From Mantis religiosa (lineage: Eukaryota > Arthropoda > Insecta > Mantodea > Mantidae), in NCBI GenBank assembly GCA_030765055.1, contig CM060953.1, forward strand, positions 17,087,518 through 17,151,517: a DNA stretch of 64,000 nt. Reading direction: 5' to 3'. Within the stretch, counting starts at the first letter, position 1. Each line of letters starts with the position of its first letter. This document shows positions 1-9,339 of the stretch, one piece after another. The position numbers and the translations under genes were made by a program. The notes beneath the pieces are model-generated. The model worked only from the letters and a program-made list of their open reading frames with translations. It had not been told where the DNA came from and made no database searches.

Positions 1-300
1 GTAATCCTCATCAATGTTTCCATTCCACGGTCTTCAATTATAATTCTTTCATTTGTTTCTTCAGTTAGTAAAGAACTTGGCGTTTGTGATTTATCTACTT
101 GTGTATTAAGGTAGGAGGCATTATTATTGCTAACACCGAGTTAAGGAGTAAATTGGGAAGTGACATTATGACTAACCATTTAAAGTAATTCCAGGTTTCA
201 CTTGTTTATGAACATTTAATAGGTGTATGTCTCTGATAGCTCATTATAGTCAACTGTACTCGGAAACGGGGGGGAGTAGTTCCACTGAGTGTAGCAGTTG
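1..300 (-). pseudogene. DDE (Tc1/mariner-like) transposase remnant T1, internally deleted
   Basis: Minus-strand remnant matching the better T copies at 16690-17340 and 28262-28930. The first ~70 bases correspond to the C-terminal coding end. The sequence then jumps to the part that encodes the region around the second catalytic Asp (taaagaacttggcgtttgtg, then gctaacaccgagttaagg), so the DLNPIE-encoding middle is missing. No open frame survives. Family assignment comes from the paralogues, not from this copy alone. Confidence 0.5.
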
Positions 301-306
301 GAAAGA

Positions 307-460
<154 letters not shown>

Positions 461-554
461 CTGGATCTAAGCTCGCTGAAGATGAAAGTCAGTGTTCTGG
501 AACCATTGCGGGACTTATACATGAAACTACAATTTTACATATTTACATGACATG

Positions 555-895
555 CTCTTTTAACTGTTAATTAACCGTCAAGAGACGAACTTTGGTTGGC
601 AAGTAAATTGCGATAAAATTCTGTTCCTATCGCGTCTTGCTGTTTACAGATGGCTCCCCCTGTAATATCTTACCACAGTGAAGAAAACTGGCAATTATTT
701 ACAAAATTTTTAAAATGAATTGTATGTGTAATGTTGCATATGTCTTAGGGCTATTTCATTTTTACGTCATGAAAATAAGAATTAGTTAGAATTTAGTTTG
801 ACAGAAATCTGACCGAAGAAACAATTGTGAATGGGAGTGCAAGTCTTCTAAGTTAAATATATAACCTACAATTTTTGCAGTTTTCCTCTATGAGA
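555..895. repeat. K core copy 1
   Basis: First of 31 same-orientation copies. It runs from gttaattaaccgtcaag through the box at 648 (AGATGGCTCC, CTGTAATATC, TACCACAGTGAAGAAAA) and aattatttacaaaa to the A/T-rich end (tacaatttttgcag). It has no coding potential on either strand. Confidence 0.85.
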
Positions 896-1284
896 TAATT
901 CTAATCCGACACTAATTTTGTGAAGATTTGTTTGCTCTATAATTACGGCAGTATGACATGATAACATCTGAAGACACTCGTCGTGTATGTGATAAGTTGA
1001 GGTAAACATCTATGTACTGCGAATTTGTCCCGTTACGTTTTCTCGCTTTTCCATGTATGTTCTCACACATGCTGAAATATTAAGCGAACTTCTCTGTCAG
1101 CATCTGTATGATACTTGCTAGATAGAGACAAAGACAGATATATCTTCCACTTGTGTCGTCCCCTTGCCGTGGAACTGGCAACACTCAACGTAGTATAACC
1201 GTATTGGCTTAACCGATGTTCGTCCTTATTTTGTAGCTACTCAAATATGAATTCAATTACAATGACACGCCAGTTATGCTGTTG
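896..1284. other. unassigned spacer
   Basis: A/T-rich sequence between K copy 1 and the hAT fragment. I see no open frame, motif or recognised repeat. Position suggests decayed hAT 5' sequence, but nothing in the translation supports that. Confidence 0.4.
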
Positions 1285-1920
1285 TGATGGAGATTTCATA
1301 AAAAATGTATGTGCACAGTTGCCAACAGAATTTGCTCTGAACAATATGACATATTTAGCAATATTGCATTATCACCACAAACGATGCAGGGAAATATATA
1401 TAAAATAGGAGAAATAACCGAATAAAAACTACTAACGAAGGTCGCTGAATTTATAGCCTTTTCTCTGGCGTTGGATGAAAGCAGTGAGAACGCTGAAACA
1501 CTACGCAATTGGTAATTTACATTCGTGAAGTTACTTACAACTTCTCGATACAAGAATATATGCTTGAAGTCATTTCTCTTAGGGAACATACCACAGGGTC
1601 AGAATTATTCCAAACATTTAAGAAATGTGTAGAAGAAAGAGAACTAAATCTAAGGTATCTTGTATCCATAGTAACAGATGGGGCACGAAATATGACTGGT
1701 GAAAATATAAGACTAATTGGGAGAGTGAAACGTTATATAAGTTAAATGGAATAAACAATAACACATTCTTACATCAGGAAGCATTACCTGCAAAATACTA
1801 AATATGACGCATGTAATAGACATAGTTACTGCAGCTTATAAATAAAATCAAACTCCTTGATACATCGAAAATTTTGCAAACTACTGGAAGACTTAGGGCG
1901 TTCTTATGAAGACCTTTGAT
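1285..1920 (+). pseudogene. hAT transposase fragment (ZBED/GTF2IRD2-like), N-terminal to middle part
   Basis: Translated pieces line up in order with the DDE region of hAT transposases of the ZBED5/GTF2IRD2-like group. They are GDFIKNVCAQLPTE near 1290, AFSLALDESSENAETL near 1458, a frameshift, then a 78-codon open piece (1509-1745) containing YLVSIVTDGARNMTG, then FLHQEALPAK near 1770. After another frame change comes SNSLIHRKFCKLLEDLGRSYEDL-like sequence to about 1915, given here as two parts: SNSLIHRKFCK and LLEDLGRSYEDL. The TDGARNMTG Asp is retained. Frameshifts and stops make it non-functional. The matching C-terminal part is absent here but present at 19313-19800. Confidence 0.8.
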
Positions 1921-2465
1921 CCTACACATAATTTGACTGAACGAAGGTACATGCCTTTCGCTGTTCGACATTACGTCACGTGCACCGCGGGTTGCGCACT
2001 GAGACGTCATACTCCTCCCTCATCGAGTACATGCTTGCCGATAGGCAGATTATTTAACCGATATACAGACGCACGCACATCCACGTGAACAGTTTTGCAA
2101 AATACATACCACGTGCATTATAAAGACACGGTCTTTTAGTTCTTAATTAACCGCCAGGAGAACACAATTAACTGTCAAACATATTGTCATATAGTAATCT
2201 TCCAACCGCGTCTTACTGTCCACAGATGGCTCCACCTGTAATGTGCTACTACGTTGAAGAAAATGTATAATTATTTACAAATTTTTGATATGAACTCTAT
2301 TTAATCTCCTTGCATATACTTTAGCTTTGTTTGCTTTTATCTGTGTGAAAGTATACAGTAATTAGAATATACTTTAAAACAAATTTGACCGAAGAAATAA
2401 TTCTGTTCGAGAATAGAAGTCATTTGAACTAAATATATAAGACACAATTTTTATAACTATTTTAT
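1921..2465. repeat. hAT-to-K leader and K core copy 2
   Basis: Starts with a stretch (gaaggtacatgcctttcgc...cgcgggttgc...ctccctcatcgagtac) that also follows the hAT/LTR3 unit at 20620, 32215 and 51610. It runs into K with the box at 2224. Plus-strand ORFs here are chance readings of the repeat. Confidence 0.8.
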
Positions 2466-2755
2466 TGTATGATTTGGATTACCTAAAGCCATTTTCTATA
2501 ACGGTTTTTTGCTGTGCAAATATAGTACCTTGAGATTTGCAACACAGTGCAATCACAACATTACTAGTAATAGAGATTGGTATAATATCAAGGTTCCGTT
2601 GCCCATAGCTGCAATGCCCCGCGCCAAGTCTCTTGAACAATGAAATATTTTAATGAATGCTTTTATGCGAGTCTCTTAGCTGATTTCCCTGTCCTCCTAT
2701 GGCAGTGGTATCTCACTGCGATGCCTTCACCTTCTGCAGTATCACTGATTTGTAT
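2466..2755. repeat. P segment
   Basis: Standard post-K sequence: TTTGCAAC near 2536, ACTAGTAATAGAG, TTCCGTTGCCC, and GCAGTGGTATCTCACTGC at about 2702. It is truncated on the right where the Penelope remnant begins, since other P copies continue with the T-type sequence. Confidence 0.7.
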
Positions 2756-3690
2756 ATAAAGACTAAAATTAAGTCATGCTTTTTAAAACTTGTAACTTCA
2801 CTCACGTCTTTTTACAAAATCTGCAACGTTTTCGAAACAGTTCAAGTATGACCATAAACTGATTAGTGATTCTCACCGTTGTCGTCTGTATCTCTTGTAA
2901 TTGGCTCCCTCTCTCGGAAGATTCTTTACATAGGTTCAGTAGACCACTCACTGATGGCACATCAACATTTAAATTATGTGGAATGTTTTTAATAATAAAA
3001 TTTATTGCTATGTTGTAAGTTCAAGTTTTGTTGACAATGGCTTTAGTAGTTTGATCTCGTCCCCGATGTGGTGATTAATAATCCAGAAATGAAGAGCAAC
3101 TGCGGATTTTTCTGTTTATTTATATTTTATGTTCCTACGGTGTTCTGTTAACCTAGTGTTTAAATTTCTCTACGCTAAACCAATATAAGATTTGTCACAG
3201 TCTTCACAATTTATCCTATATATGCCTGATTTCTGTTCTGGTGGGGTCATGTAGTTTTGGATGATTTAAAAATTTCTAGAGTGAGGATCTCCTTTGTGGA
3301 GCTAGTTTTATGCCATAATATTGAAATGTTCGTTCAAACTTCAGAAATGTCCAAGGGTGGTAAATAAATTTGTTGTATTTCCAGTTTTTATTTATGTTTT
3401 GAGGAGTAGTGATTTGTTTCAATTTATTTCACTTGTAGACCCGATTGATCATATTTTGGTTGAGTTTGGATTGAAACCATTTCTGTTTTGCTGTGTTTAA
3501 AGTATATGTAAATTCCTCATATTGTTTTTGATCTAAAGGTATGCTGTTCAGTCTATGGATCAAACTTCTAAGAGCAGCTAATTTATGTGACAGAGGATTG
3601 AAACTAATTATCTGTGTTTGTAGGTTTGTTGTAGATTCCAAATTCTACACTGTCATTTTGTCTTACGATCGTTAAATCTAAGAAAGACAA
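2756..3690 (-). pseudogene. Penelope-like element remnant: RT C-terminus, GIY-YIG domain, 3' terminal part
   Basis: Read on the minus strand from 3690, the translation gives QLSFLDLTIVRQNDSVEFG then KPTNTDN, typical of the Penelope RT palm end. An open 70-codon piece (3641-3429) contains SHKLAALRSLIHRLNSIPL. A GIY-YIG endonuclease follows around 3240-3050: SGIYRINCEDCDKSYIG, then RLTEHRRNIKY and EKSAVALHFW...NHHIGDEIKLL. Stops interrupt it. Non-coding sequence 3' of the ORF (about 2880-2760) matches the hammerhead-like segment of the copies at 42.8 and 58.6 kb, but the CUGANGA core is lost here. The 5' RT part is missing. Confidence 0.85.
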
Positions 3691-3967
3691 TTGATGCCCC
3701 TCTTGGTAGAGTATGTCACAGAGCCGAATATAATACAACGCTGTGTGGAAACATTTGTTTTCCATCTTCTAGATTTTAAGTTATTGACGAGTGATGCACA
3801 ATAAAGAGAAGATCAGTGCTACTGTCAGAAAATTCTACATATAACTTTCATTTGTCACGAAATGAGTGCTATACATGTATAGCGTTTAAATTAAAATCTG
3901 TGGAGTCGTTCTTTAGAAAATCAAACATTCTGAAACATTCCTATGAGTTAAGGACTAAGATTCAATG
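3691..3967. repeat. R segment
   Basis: Recurs at 8536-8788, 39116-39277 and 44936-45203 (gagtgatgcacaataaagag, then ttctacatataactttcattt and ctatacatgtatagcg). TACATGTA is the empty target site of element G2. The nature of R is unknown. Confidence 0.6.
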
Positions 3968-3976
3968 AAGCACAGA

Positions 3977-4241
3977 AGCCCGACTCGGTAGCGTAGATGG
4001 TAGCGTGTCTGCCTCACGTTCAAGAGTTCAAGAGTTCACGTTCAAGTTCGAATCTCGTTCAGGGTGAGCTACTAGCATAAGTTTTTTTCCGGGGTTTTCC
4101 CTTATCCTTATGGAGGAATGTCGGGTAGCTCTGAGATCAATGGACCCCGGACTCACTTGTGTATCATTTCCGCAATCTCATTCACCGTCCGATATGACTT
4201 AACGTTGGAGGACGTAAAATTACTAAAATAAAAAATAAATA
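3977..4241 (+). mobile_element. SINE-A copy 1 (tRNA-derived)
   Basis: The head has a plausible box A (TAGCGTAGATGG) and box B (AGTTCGAATCTC). The body has CCGGGGTTTTCCCTTATCCTTA and GGACCCCGGACTCA, and the tail is an A/T-rich (AAATA)n-like run. Flanking duplication AAGCACAGA (3968-3976) and AAGCACAAA (4242-4250). The empty site is visible at 24120, 39843 and 54253 (atgaagtacaaaattaat). A short extra duplication of ttcaagagttca sits between the boxes. Confidence 0.85.
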
Positions 4242-4250
4242 AAGCACAAA

Positions 4251-4428
4251 GTTAATAAAAATTTTTGTCGAACTAATTCTCGATGCTCCATTACCTAGAT
4301 TATGTTTCCTCAGGAACTTCCTAACATCCTCAGCTAATATTGACTAGTGAATTTTGACTTGATGAACTCGTTGGAGGTGATGGGGTGTCCCTGTTTTTAC
4401 CTTGATGAACTTGATAATTAGATTCTTT
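4251..4428. other. spacer carrying the empty G1 site
   Basis: Continuous sequence (ctaatattgactagtgaattttgacttgatgaac) that is interrupted by G1 at 9340-9739 and 39955-40384. It is the pre-insertion allele for that element. Confidence 0.65.
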
Positions 4429-4676
4429 GGCTACGCCGTGGTTGAGTTGTTAGACCACTCGTCTCTCACCATGGCGGTGCGGATTCCAATCGCTGCGACC
4501 GCAAAGGTATATTTGTGATGGACAACACGGTCCTGGGACGAGTTTTCTCCGGGTTTTCTGTTTTTCTTCCACCATCTCATAACACTAGTATTCCAACTCA
4601 TGTGTCATCAGTGTCTCACCGCCTGTGGTGCAGTAAGTAGCAAAAGCGAACGTTAAAGACTGCACATTTCATTTTT
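4429..4676 (+). mobile_element. SINE-B copy 1 (tRNA-derived)
   Basis: Divergent member of the 12-copy SINE-B family: CGCCGTGGTTGAGTTGTTAGAC, written here as two motifs CGCCGTGG and GAGTTGTTAGACCACT (box A area), GCGGATTCCAATC (box B area), GTGATGGACAACACGGT, CGCCTGTGGTGC, ending at ACATTTCATTTT. Confidence 0.8.
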
Positions 4677-5269
4677 GTATCTCTTCATATGTGGTGGACT
4701 TTCGGTAAAGAAAAAGTTGTGTAGCCCTGTGATGGTAAATATTAGCAATATATGGAGCATCGAGTAGCAGTTCTACTCAACATTATACTAATTTTCAAAA
4801 AAGTTACACATAAGGATGTGTTGCGCAGACGGCTTATTCAATTGAAAAGTTCTTACAAGGCAGTGAATTTAAATGATCAGTGTAGTATTTAACTGAGACA
4901 CACGCGCACACAATTTGATGAATATAAAGCATGTACGTCATAAAGACATGCTTTCTACTTCTTAATTAACCGCCAGTTGGACACACCAATTGAAAGATGG
5001 TAATGATCATACCTCACCTTGCCGTCCGTAGATGGCTCCGGCTGTAATATCCTACCGCGGTAAAGAATATTTGTAATTATTTACAAAGTCTTAAAATGAA
5101 CTCTATGTGTAATGTTTGCATGTACATTTGGTTTATTTGCGTTTCACTGGATAAAATTAAACATTAATTAGGGTGTACTTTGACATAACTCTGACCTAAG
5201 AAGTTATTCTGTATGAGACTGGAAGTTATCTCAATTAACTATATAAACCACAAACTTTTTAACTTTATT
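4677..5269. repeat. L leader and K core copy 3, cut by the jockey insertion
   Basis: L starts near 4715 (GTGTAGCCCTGTGATGG, GCAATATATGGAGCATCGAG). The K box is at 5030, of the CAGCTG-like subtype (GGCTCCGGCTGTAATATC). K stops abruptly at aactttatt (5261-5269) and resumes at 7583. Confidence 0.85.
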
Positions 5270-7267
5270 AACCGGGATGTGGACTGGGATTGCGTCAAAG
5301 TCTGCCTGAATGACTCCATTCCTCCCAACCCCAACATAACCGACATTCCCTCCCTTGAGGCTGCGGTCTCGTCCTTCACCTCAGTCGTGAAGCGAACGGT
5401 CCGCAACCTTACAGTTATCACCCCAGCTCCACTTCATCCGGATGTTCTTCCCCTAGACATCCTACTACTCATTCGCCGTTCCTGGGCAGCAAGGCGGCTC
5501 TACCAGAGACACCGCACGCCTCATAATCGAGGGCTTCATCGGCGACTGTGCCGAGAGGTTCGTGCCCGCCTCCGTGAGCACAGAGTGCGCGCGTGGGAGG
5601 ACACGATGTCTCGTATGAACCTCGAGGATGGAGACGTGTGGAGGGTCATTAAAAGACTTCGGAGCCGCCAAGGGACACCAAACTCCCCACTCCAGGGTAC
5701 CCAAGGCCTGTCCTACGAACCACAGGCCAAGGCTACGGTGTTCGCCGACTACCTTGAGAGGACCATGAGGCCTAGAGAAGACCCCCAGGACCCAGCCTTC
5801 TCTGACCGCGTTAGGCAGGAGGTACGTCGATACTTTCGGCGACCCCCGGCTGAGGCGGACAGACTCCCAGTCATAAGGCCCAGTGAGCTTCAGGGCGTAC
5901 TCCGGCGCCTCAAACCAAAAAAGGCAGCGGGACCTGATGGCATAACGCCACTCATGCTCCGCCACCTTCCCTTCAGGGCCGTGTTATTTCTAACCAAAGT
6001 CTTCAATATGTGTCTCTCTCTGAATCACTTTCCACGTAGTTGGAGAGAGGCTCGGGTGATATGCATCTTGAAGCCAGGGAAAGACCCGGTTAATCCTGCC
6101 AACTACCGCTCCATCAGTCTCCTTTCTGTTCTCTCGAAAGTTTTCGAGAGACTTTTCTTAGCTCGCATGTCCCCCCTTCTGGGTGACATACAAGCTATCC
6201 CTCCTCACCAGTTTGGCTTTCGTCCTGGGCATTCCACGTCACAGCAGTTGCTGCGCGTGGTGGAGGCTGCAGCCCTGGGTTTCCAGGACAAGGCATTCAC
6301 CTCGGCGGTTTCTCTGGACGTGGAAAAGGCTTTCTCTACGACCTGGCACGCGGGTCTTCTGTACAAACTCATCCAACTGGAGCTACCCACTCAAGTCATA
6401 CACCTTCTTCACTCTTTCCTAAAACATAGATTCTTCACTGTCACAGTGGCGGGAAAAACATCTACACGAAGGTCTATCCGCGGCGGAGTCCCCGAAGGTT
6501 CTGTGTTATCCCCGACGCTGTACAGCGTCTATGTGGCTGACCTTCCCACTGAACAGCACGTCAACATAGCACAGTACGCTGACGACGTGCTGCTATTCTC
6601 AACAAACGGACACCCACGCAGAACCTTTAACCCCATCCAAAGATATCTAATCCTCCTCCAGGAATGGTGCACGCTTTGGCGATTGTCCATTAATACGGAG
6701 AAAAGCCAAGCGATATTGTTCACCAAGCGCCGCTTTCCCGCCAACTTCCCCCAATTTACCTACTTCGGGCAAGGGATCAGATGGGAGAATTCAATCAAGT
6801 TCTTGGGAGTCAAGCTGGACAAGGGCCTAACTTTTCGGGAGCACATCCAGGAGCAAGCTCATCGCTCGTGTGGTGCCGTGGCATCACTATACCCTGTGCT
6901 TCGGTCTGCGATGTCTGTTCCCCTAAAGTTGCGCCTCTTTATGGCTCTGGTCCTCCCTATCATGCTCTATGCGTGCGAAGTCTGGGGTATGGCCGCAGGC
7001 TCACATCTAGTTCTGCTCCAACGTGCACAGAATAAATGTCTTCGGATTATTTATTCTGTTTGCACAAGGTTCCCCGTGAGATTACTTCATGAGGCTTCAT
7101 CCCTCCGATATGTGGAGGATGAAATTAGACGCCGGGCGACAAAATTCTTCGAGGGTTTGCCCCATCATCAGAGCGCCCTAGTCAGATCCCTTGGGGATTA
7201 TGTTCCTCGTGAGCGTCGCTTTAAGCGATACCGGTTACCCCGCATGTCTTGCGGTCACTACCGGTAA
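5270..7267 (+). CDS. reverse transcriptase (jockey clade), 5' partial
   Basis: About 665 codons open to a TAA. The apparent ATG at 5213 lies in host repeat K; the first 19 codons are not part of the element, so there is no native start. Codons counted from 5213: linker between endonuclease and RT at 20-215; RT fingers/palm at ~220-500 with AAGPDGITP (238-246), SLDVEKAF (motif A, catalytic Asp 369), GGVPEGSVLSP (424-434, Glu where Gln is usual) and QYADDVLLF (catalytic Asp 457, 458); thumb-like FLGVKLD (530-536); then LYACEVWG and a C-terminal region. The position after AF is Ser instead of the usual Asp (AFS). All three catalytic Asp are present and nothing interrupts the frame, so the insertion is young. 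It makes no complete element because the endonuclease is missing. Confidence 0.93.
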   Translation, partial: NRDVDWDCVKVCLNDSIPPNPNITDIPSLEAAVSSFTSVVKRTVRNLTVITPAPLHPDVLPLDILLLIRRSWAARRLYQRHRTPHNRGLHRRLCREVRARLREHRVRAWEDTMSRMNLEDGDVWRVIKRLRSRQGTPNSPLQGTQGLSYEPQAKATVFADYLERTMRPREDPQDPAFSDRVRQEVRRYFRRPPAEADRLPVIRPSELQGVLRRLKPKKAAGPDGITPLMLRHLPFRAVLFLTKVFNMCLSLNHFPRSWREARVICILKPGKDPVNPANYRSISLLSVLSKVFERLFLARMSPLLGDIQAIPPHQFGFRPGHSTSQQLLRVVEAAALGFQDKAFTSAVSLDVEKAFSTTWHAGLLYKLIQLELPTQVIHLLHSFLKHRFFTVTVAGKTSTRRSIRGGVPEGSVLSPTLYSVYVADLPTEQHVNIAQYADDVLLFSTNGHPRRTFNPIQRYLILLQEWCTLWRLSINTEKSQAILFTKRRFPANFPQFTYFGQGIRWENSIKFLGVKLDKGLTFREHIQEQAHRSCGAVASLYPVLRSAMSVPLKLRLFMALVLPIMLYACEVWGMAAGSHLVLLQRAQNKCLRIIYSVCTRFPVRLLHEASSLRYVEDEIRRRATKFFEGLPHHQSALVRSLGDYVPRERRFKRYRLPRMSCGHYR

Positions 7268-7543
7268 CCACATGATCTCCATCCAGCCTAAAATTAAATT
7301 TCAGTTACTCCAAAATTGTTATTATGGAATATTCAAAATTATACACACCTTCTTCCTAGGTTATTAACTAACCCACCAGCGGTGCTCGCTGTCCGTAGCA
7401 CCCGGTTCATCATTCCCTGAGGAGCAAAAAGCTACCTCCCTACACTAACCCCACTTAAAAGACACCCGTCATTCTGCAAAATCCACATCCCGCCACTACG
7501 TGGTTAAGCTCTTCCCAGAGCAGGTACACGATTTGACCACCCT

Positions 7544-7566
7544 TCGGGCTGTTCCAAACAGCCTGC
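7544..7566 (+). other. 3'-UTR stem-loop of the jockey element
   Basis: GGCTGTT (7547-7553) pairs with AACAGCC (7557-7563) around the loop CCA, extended by a G-T and a C-G pair. It lies ~15 bases from the element's end. The same hairpin is present unchanged in the tail-only copy. LINE reverse transcriptases often recognise such 3' structures; that role here is inferred. Confidence 0.65.
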
Positions 7567-7582
7567 CAGATTTGTGCTGCTG

Positions 7583-7845
7583 CTTTATTTCATGGTATTA
7601 TTTGAACAGTATTTATAAAATTTCTAAACATTTATGCTGTGCCATTGTTGTGCCCTAAGATCCGTAGCACAACAGGTTTGCAGTCTCAGTTTATTAGGGT
7701 TATATTATAATAATTATAATTAACTATTTAACATAATTGCAGGACACATTTGTTTAAGAACACTTAATAGACGTATCAAAGCATGCCTCTTCTTAAAGAA
7801 CTTGACGTTGGAGGTTTATCTACTTGTGTATATATAAAAGGAATA
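7583..7845. repeat. resumed K tail and short T fragment
   Basis: Host sequence resumes at ctttatttcatgg. From ~7730 to 7832 it carries a T fragment (gcatgcctcttcttaaagaa, cttgacgttggaggtttatc) on the minus strand, joined to the hAT-associated segment. No open frame. Confidence 0.6.
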
Positions 7846-8045
7846 CTTAGCTGTTTACACCCTGTGGAACTGCGGTAATTATGGAAACAATGTAGATAAG
7901 GAAATCATGAAATATTTCAGTAATTCCTACAGTGGAACTCAATATGAATTTTTAGCATCAACATTAGGACGAATCAATTTGTCACGTTGCGAGAATGTTA
8001 CAATAAATGTATGCAAAGTCAAAAATATGTTTACATCTAAACTGT
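7846..8045 (-). repeat. hAT-associated segment in inverted orientation
   Basis: This is the reverse complement of the block found forward at 18060-18240, 29650-29830 and 49025-49210. For example ctgcggtaattatggaaac here corresponds to gtttccatagttaccgcag there. The left flank (ggaatacttagc) keeps forward orientation, so the segment was flipped in place. The same arrangement is at 38442-38620. Confidence 0.7.
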
Positions 8046-8054
8046 AAGGCATTC

Positions 8055-8535
8055 TCTAACCGAGCAGGATGGCTCAAGTTGTTTCGTCTCTGGTGCCCAC
8101 TCGGAATGTCCGGGTTTGATTCCTGTGGCCGACCTACTTGAGCCATAGGCTTTTACGGTAGTTTTCCCAGGTCTCCAGGTGAATCCTGAGTAGGTTAATT
8201 ACATCCCCCTAATTTTTTGTCCCTCCACTTCACATCATTTCTCATCTGGTGGTCTGTTTCAGGGTAGAACTGTTGACGGGTGCCTTGGCGCTGTATGGCA
8301 GGATGATATCCCCTGTTGAAAACTTCCTCCTCTGAAAGGACGGTCTCCAATCTGGTAGTGCCGTTTCCTGTCTGCAGGAGGATGAGTTAAGGCTTGTAAT
8401 GGCCTGCCCGGGAGTTTCCAACTAGTAAAGTGGAGGAACCTTGCTATCTGTATTGTCGAGGCTCCTTGGATCGGCCACCCTCTTCGTCCTCTCTCATCAT
8501 CCTTCCTCCCGGAGTGCCCTACTTGGGAGCGTAGA
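8055..8535 (+). mobile_element. SINE-C copy 1 (tRNA-like head, long body)
   Basis: The head carries GGATGGCTCAAG (box A-like) and GGGTTTGATTCCTG (box B-like). The body continues through CCAGGTCTCCAGGTGAATCC and ATCTGGTGGTCTGTTTC and is shared in full with 38637-39115. With only two copies, both in the same block, the 3' boundary is uncertain and no target duplication could be assigned. Confidence 0.55.
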
Positions 8536-8788
8536 TACAATAGATCAAGACTGGTCACAGGACTCAATAAAAAACAACGTTGTGTAGTTAGACTTGTTTT
8601 CTGTCTGCTAAATCTTCCAGTTATAGATGAGTGATGCACAATAAAGAGAAGATCAGCGCTACTGGCAGGAAATTCTAGATATACATTTCATTTGATACGA
8701 ATTGAATGTTATACATGTATAGCGTTTAAATGAAAATCTTTGGAGACGTTCTTGTGAAACTGAAACTTGTTGAAAATTTAATATATAT
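8536..8788. repeat. R segment with empty G2 site
   Basis: Homologous to 39116-39277, but the G2 target ttatacatgtatagcgttta (near 8708) is uninterrupted. Plus-strand frames in this family read WERRYNRS...NKIQRCVVRFVL, faintly like the end of a non-LTR reverse transcriptase; I do not trust this without a search. Confidence 0.5.
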
Positions 8789-9231
8789 TGTAACTTTGTG
8801 GGTTCGTGAAATTAAAAGTCCAATTGTACAAACTCAAAATGTTCTGAATTTCCACCGAATTGCAGTTGGAACACTTGCTGATTACACAGAATTACGTAAT
8901 GCACACAATTACAATTCGTCAGTTCTCCTGTCACAGGTTCACTGCACGCTCAAAATTACGTACAACTCCTCTGATACACATACACCATCTTCCAGTCCGT
9001 TCGCTCACTCGGTGCTCCTCACGCTGCTCGCCAAGAACTGAACGACGCGTCGCTTATATAGCACCAACTGGCCAATGTAGAAGGTTCCGGGTTAGATGAA
9101 ATATCCTGGATGTTCCAGAACTCAGGGGGAGGGGAAGGAGACGTCACAGTGGCATGCGATCCCTTCAGTTGGCGCTACAAAATAAATGGGTAGGCGTGGT
9201 TAAATGCTTCCCGGCTCTCACTCAGCCGTCA
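8789..9231 (-). mobile_element. solo LTR-like segment, type 1
   Basis: On the plus strand it begins TGTAACTTTGTGGGTTCG and ends GCCGTCA. The opening is shared with LTR types 2-4, the rest is not. On the minus strand a TATATAAG box lies mid-segment (near 9055). Local host sequence resumes with ttag...gaactag. No internal gag or pol region and no clean target duplication. Confidence 0.5.
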
Positions 9232-9339
9232 GTTAGACGTGTTGAACTAGTACTCCATGCTCCATATATTGTATGTGTTTACCTAGAACGCATTTCGTTA
9301 GAATCTTCCTAACATCCTCGGCTAATGTCGACTTGTACA

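Larger units (their letters stand above)
5270..7582 (+). mobile_element. 5'-truncated jockey-clade non-LTR retrotransposon
   Basis: A 2313-bp insertion into K copy 3. It is bounded by the 7-bp duplication CTTTATT (5263-5269 and 7583-7589), and uninterrupted K copies such as 41600-41632 show the joined sequence (aactttatttcatgg). It is visibly richer in G+C than its surroundings. ORF1 and the endonuclease domain are missing, as expected of target-primed reverse transcription that stopped early. The 3' UTR (7268-7582) ends in TGCTGCTG rather than poly(A). A second, 140-bp tail-only copy lies at 46537-46676. Confidence 0.93.

Noticed and set aside
480..510. Hammerhead-like CUGAAGA...GAAA in the T-K junction
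   Set aside because: GAAA follows the CUGANGA match at once, leaving no stem II.
642..670. Hairpin in the K box (ACAG...CTGT)
   Set aside because: The CTGT arm varies freely among copies (GAGT, CAGT, AAGT) without matching changes in the other arm.
5465..5965. 166-codon minus-strand frame antisense to the reverse transcriptase
   Set aside because: Shadow of the GC-rich RT gene; no domain, and the plus frame has clear RT motifs.
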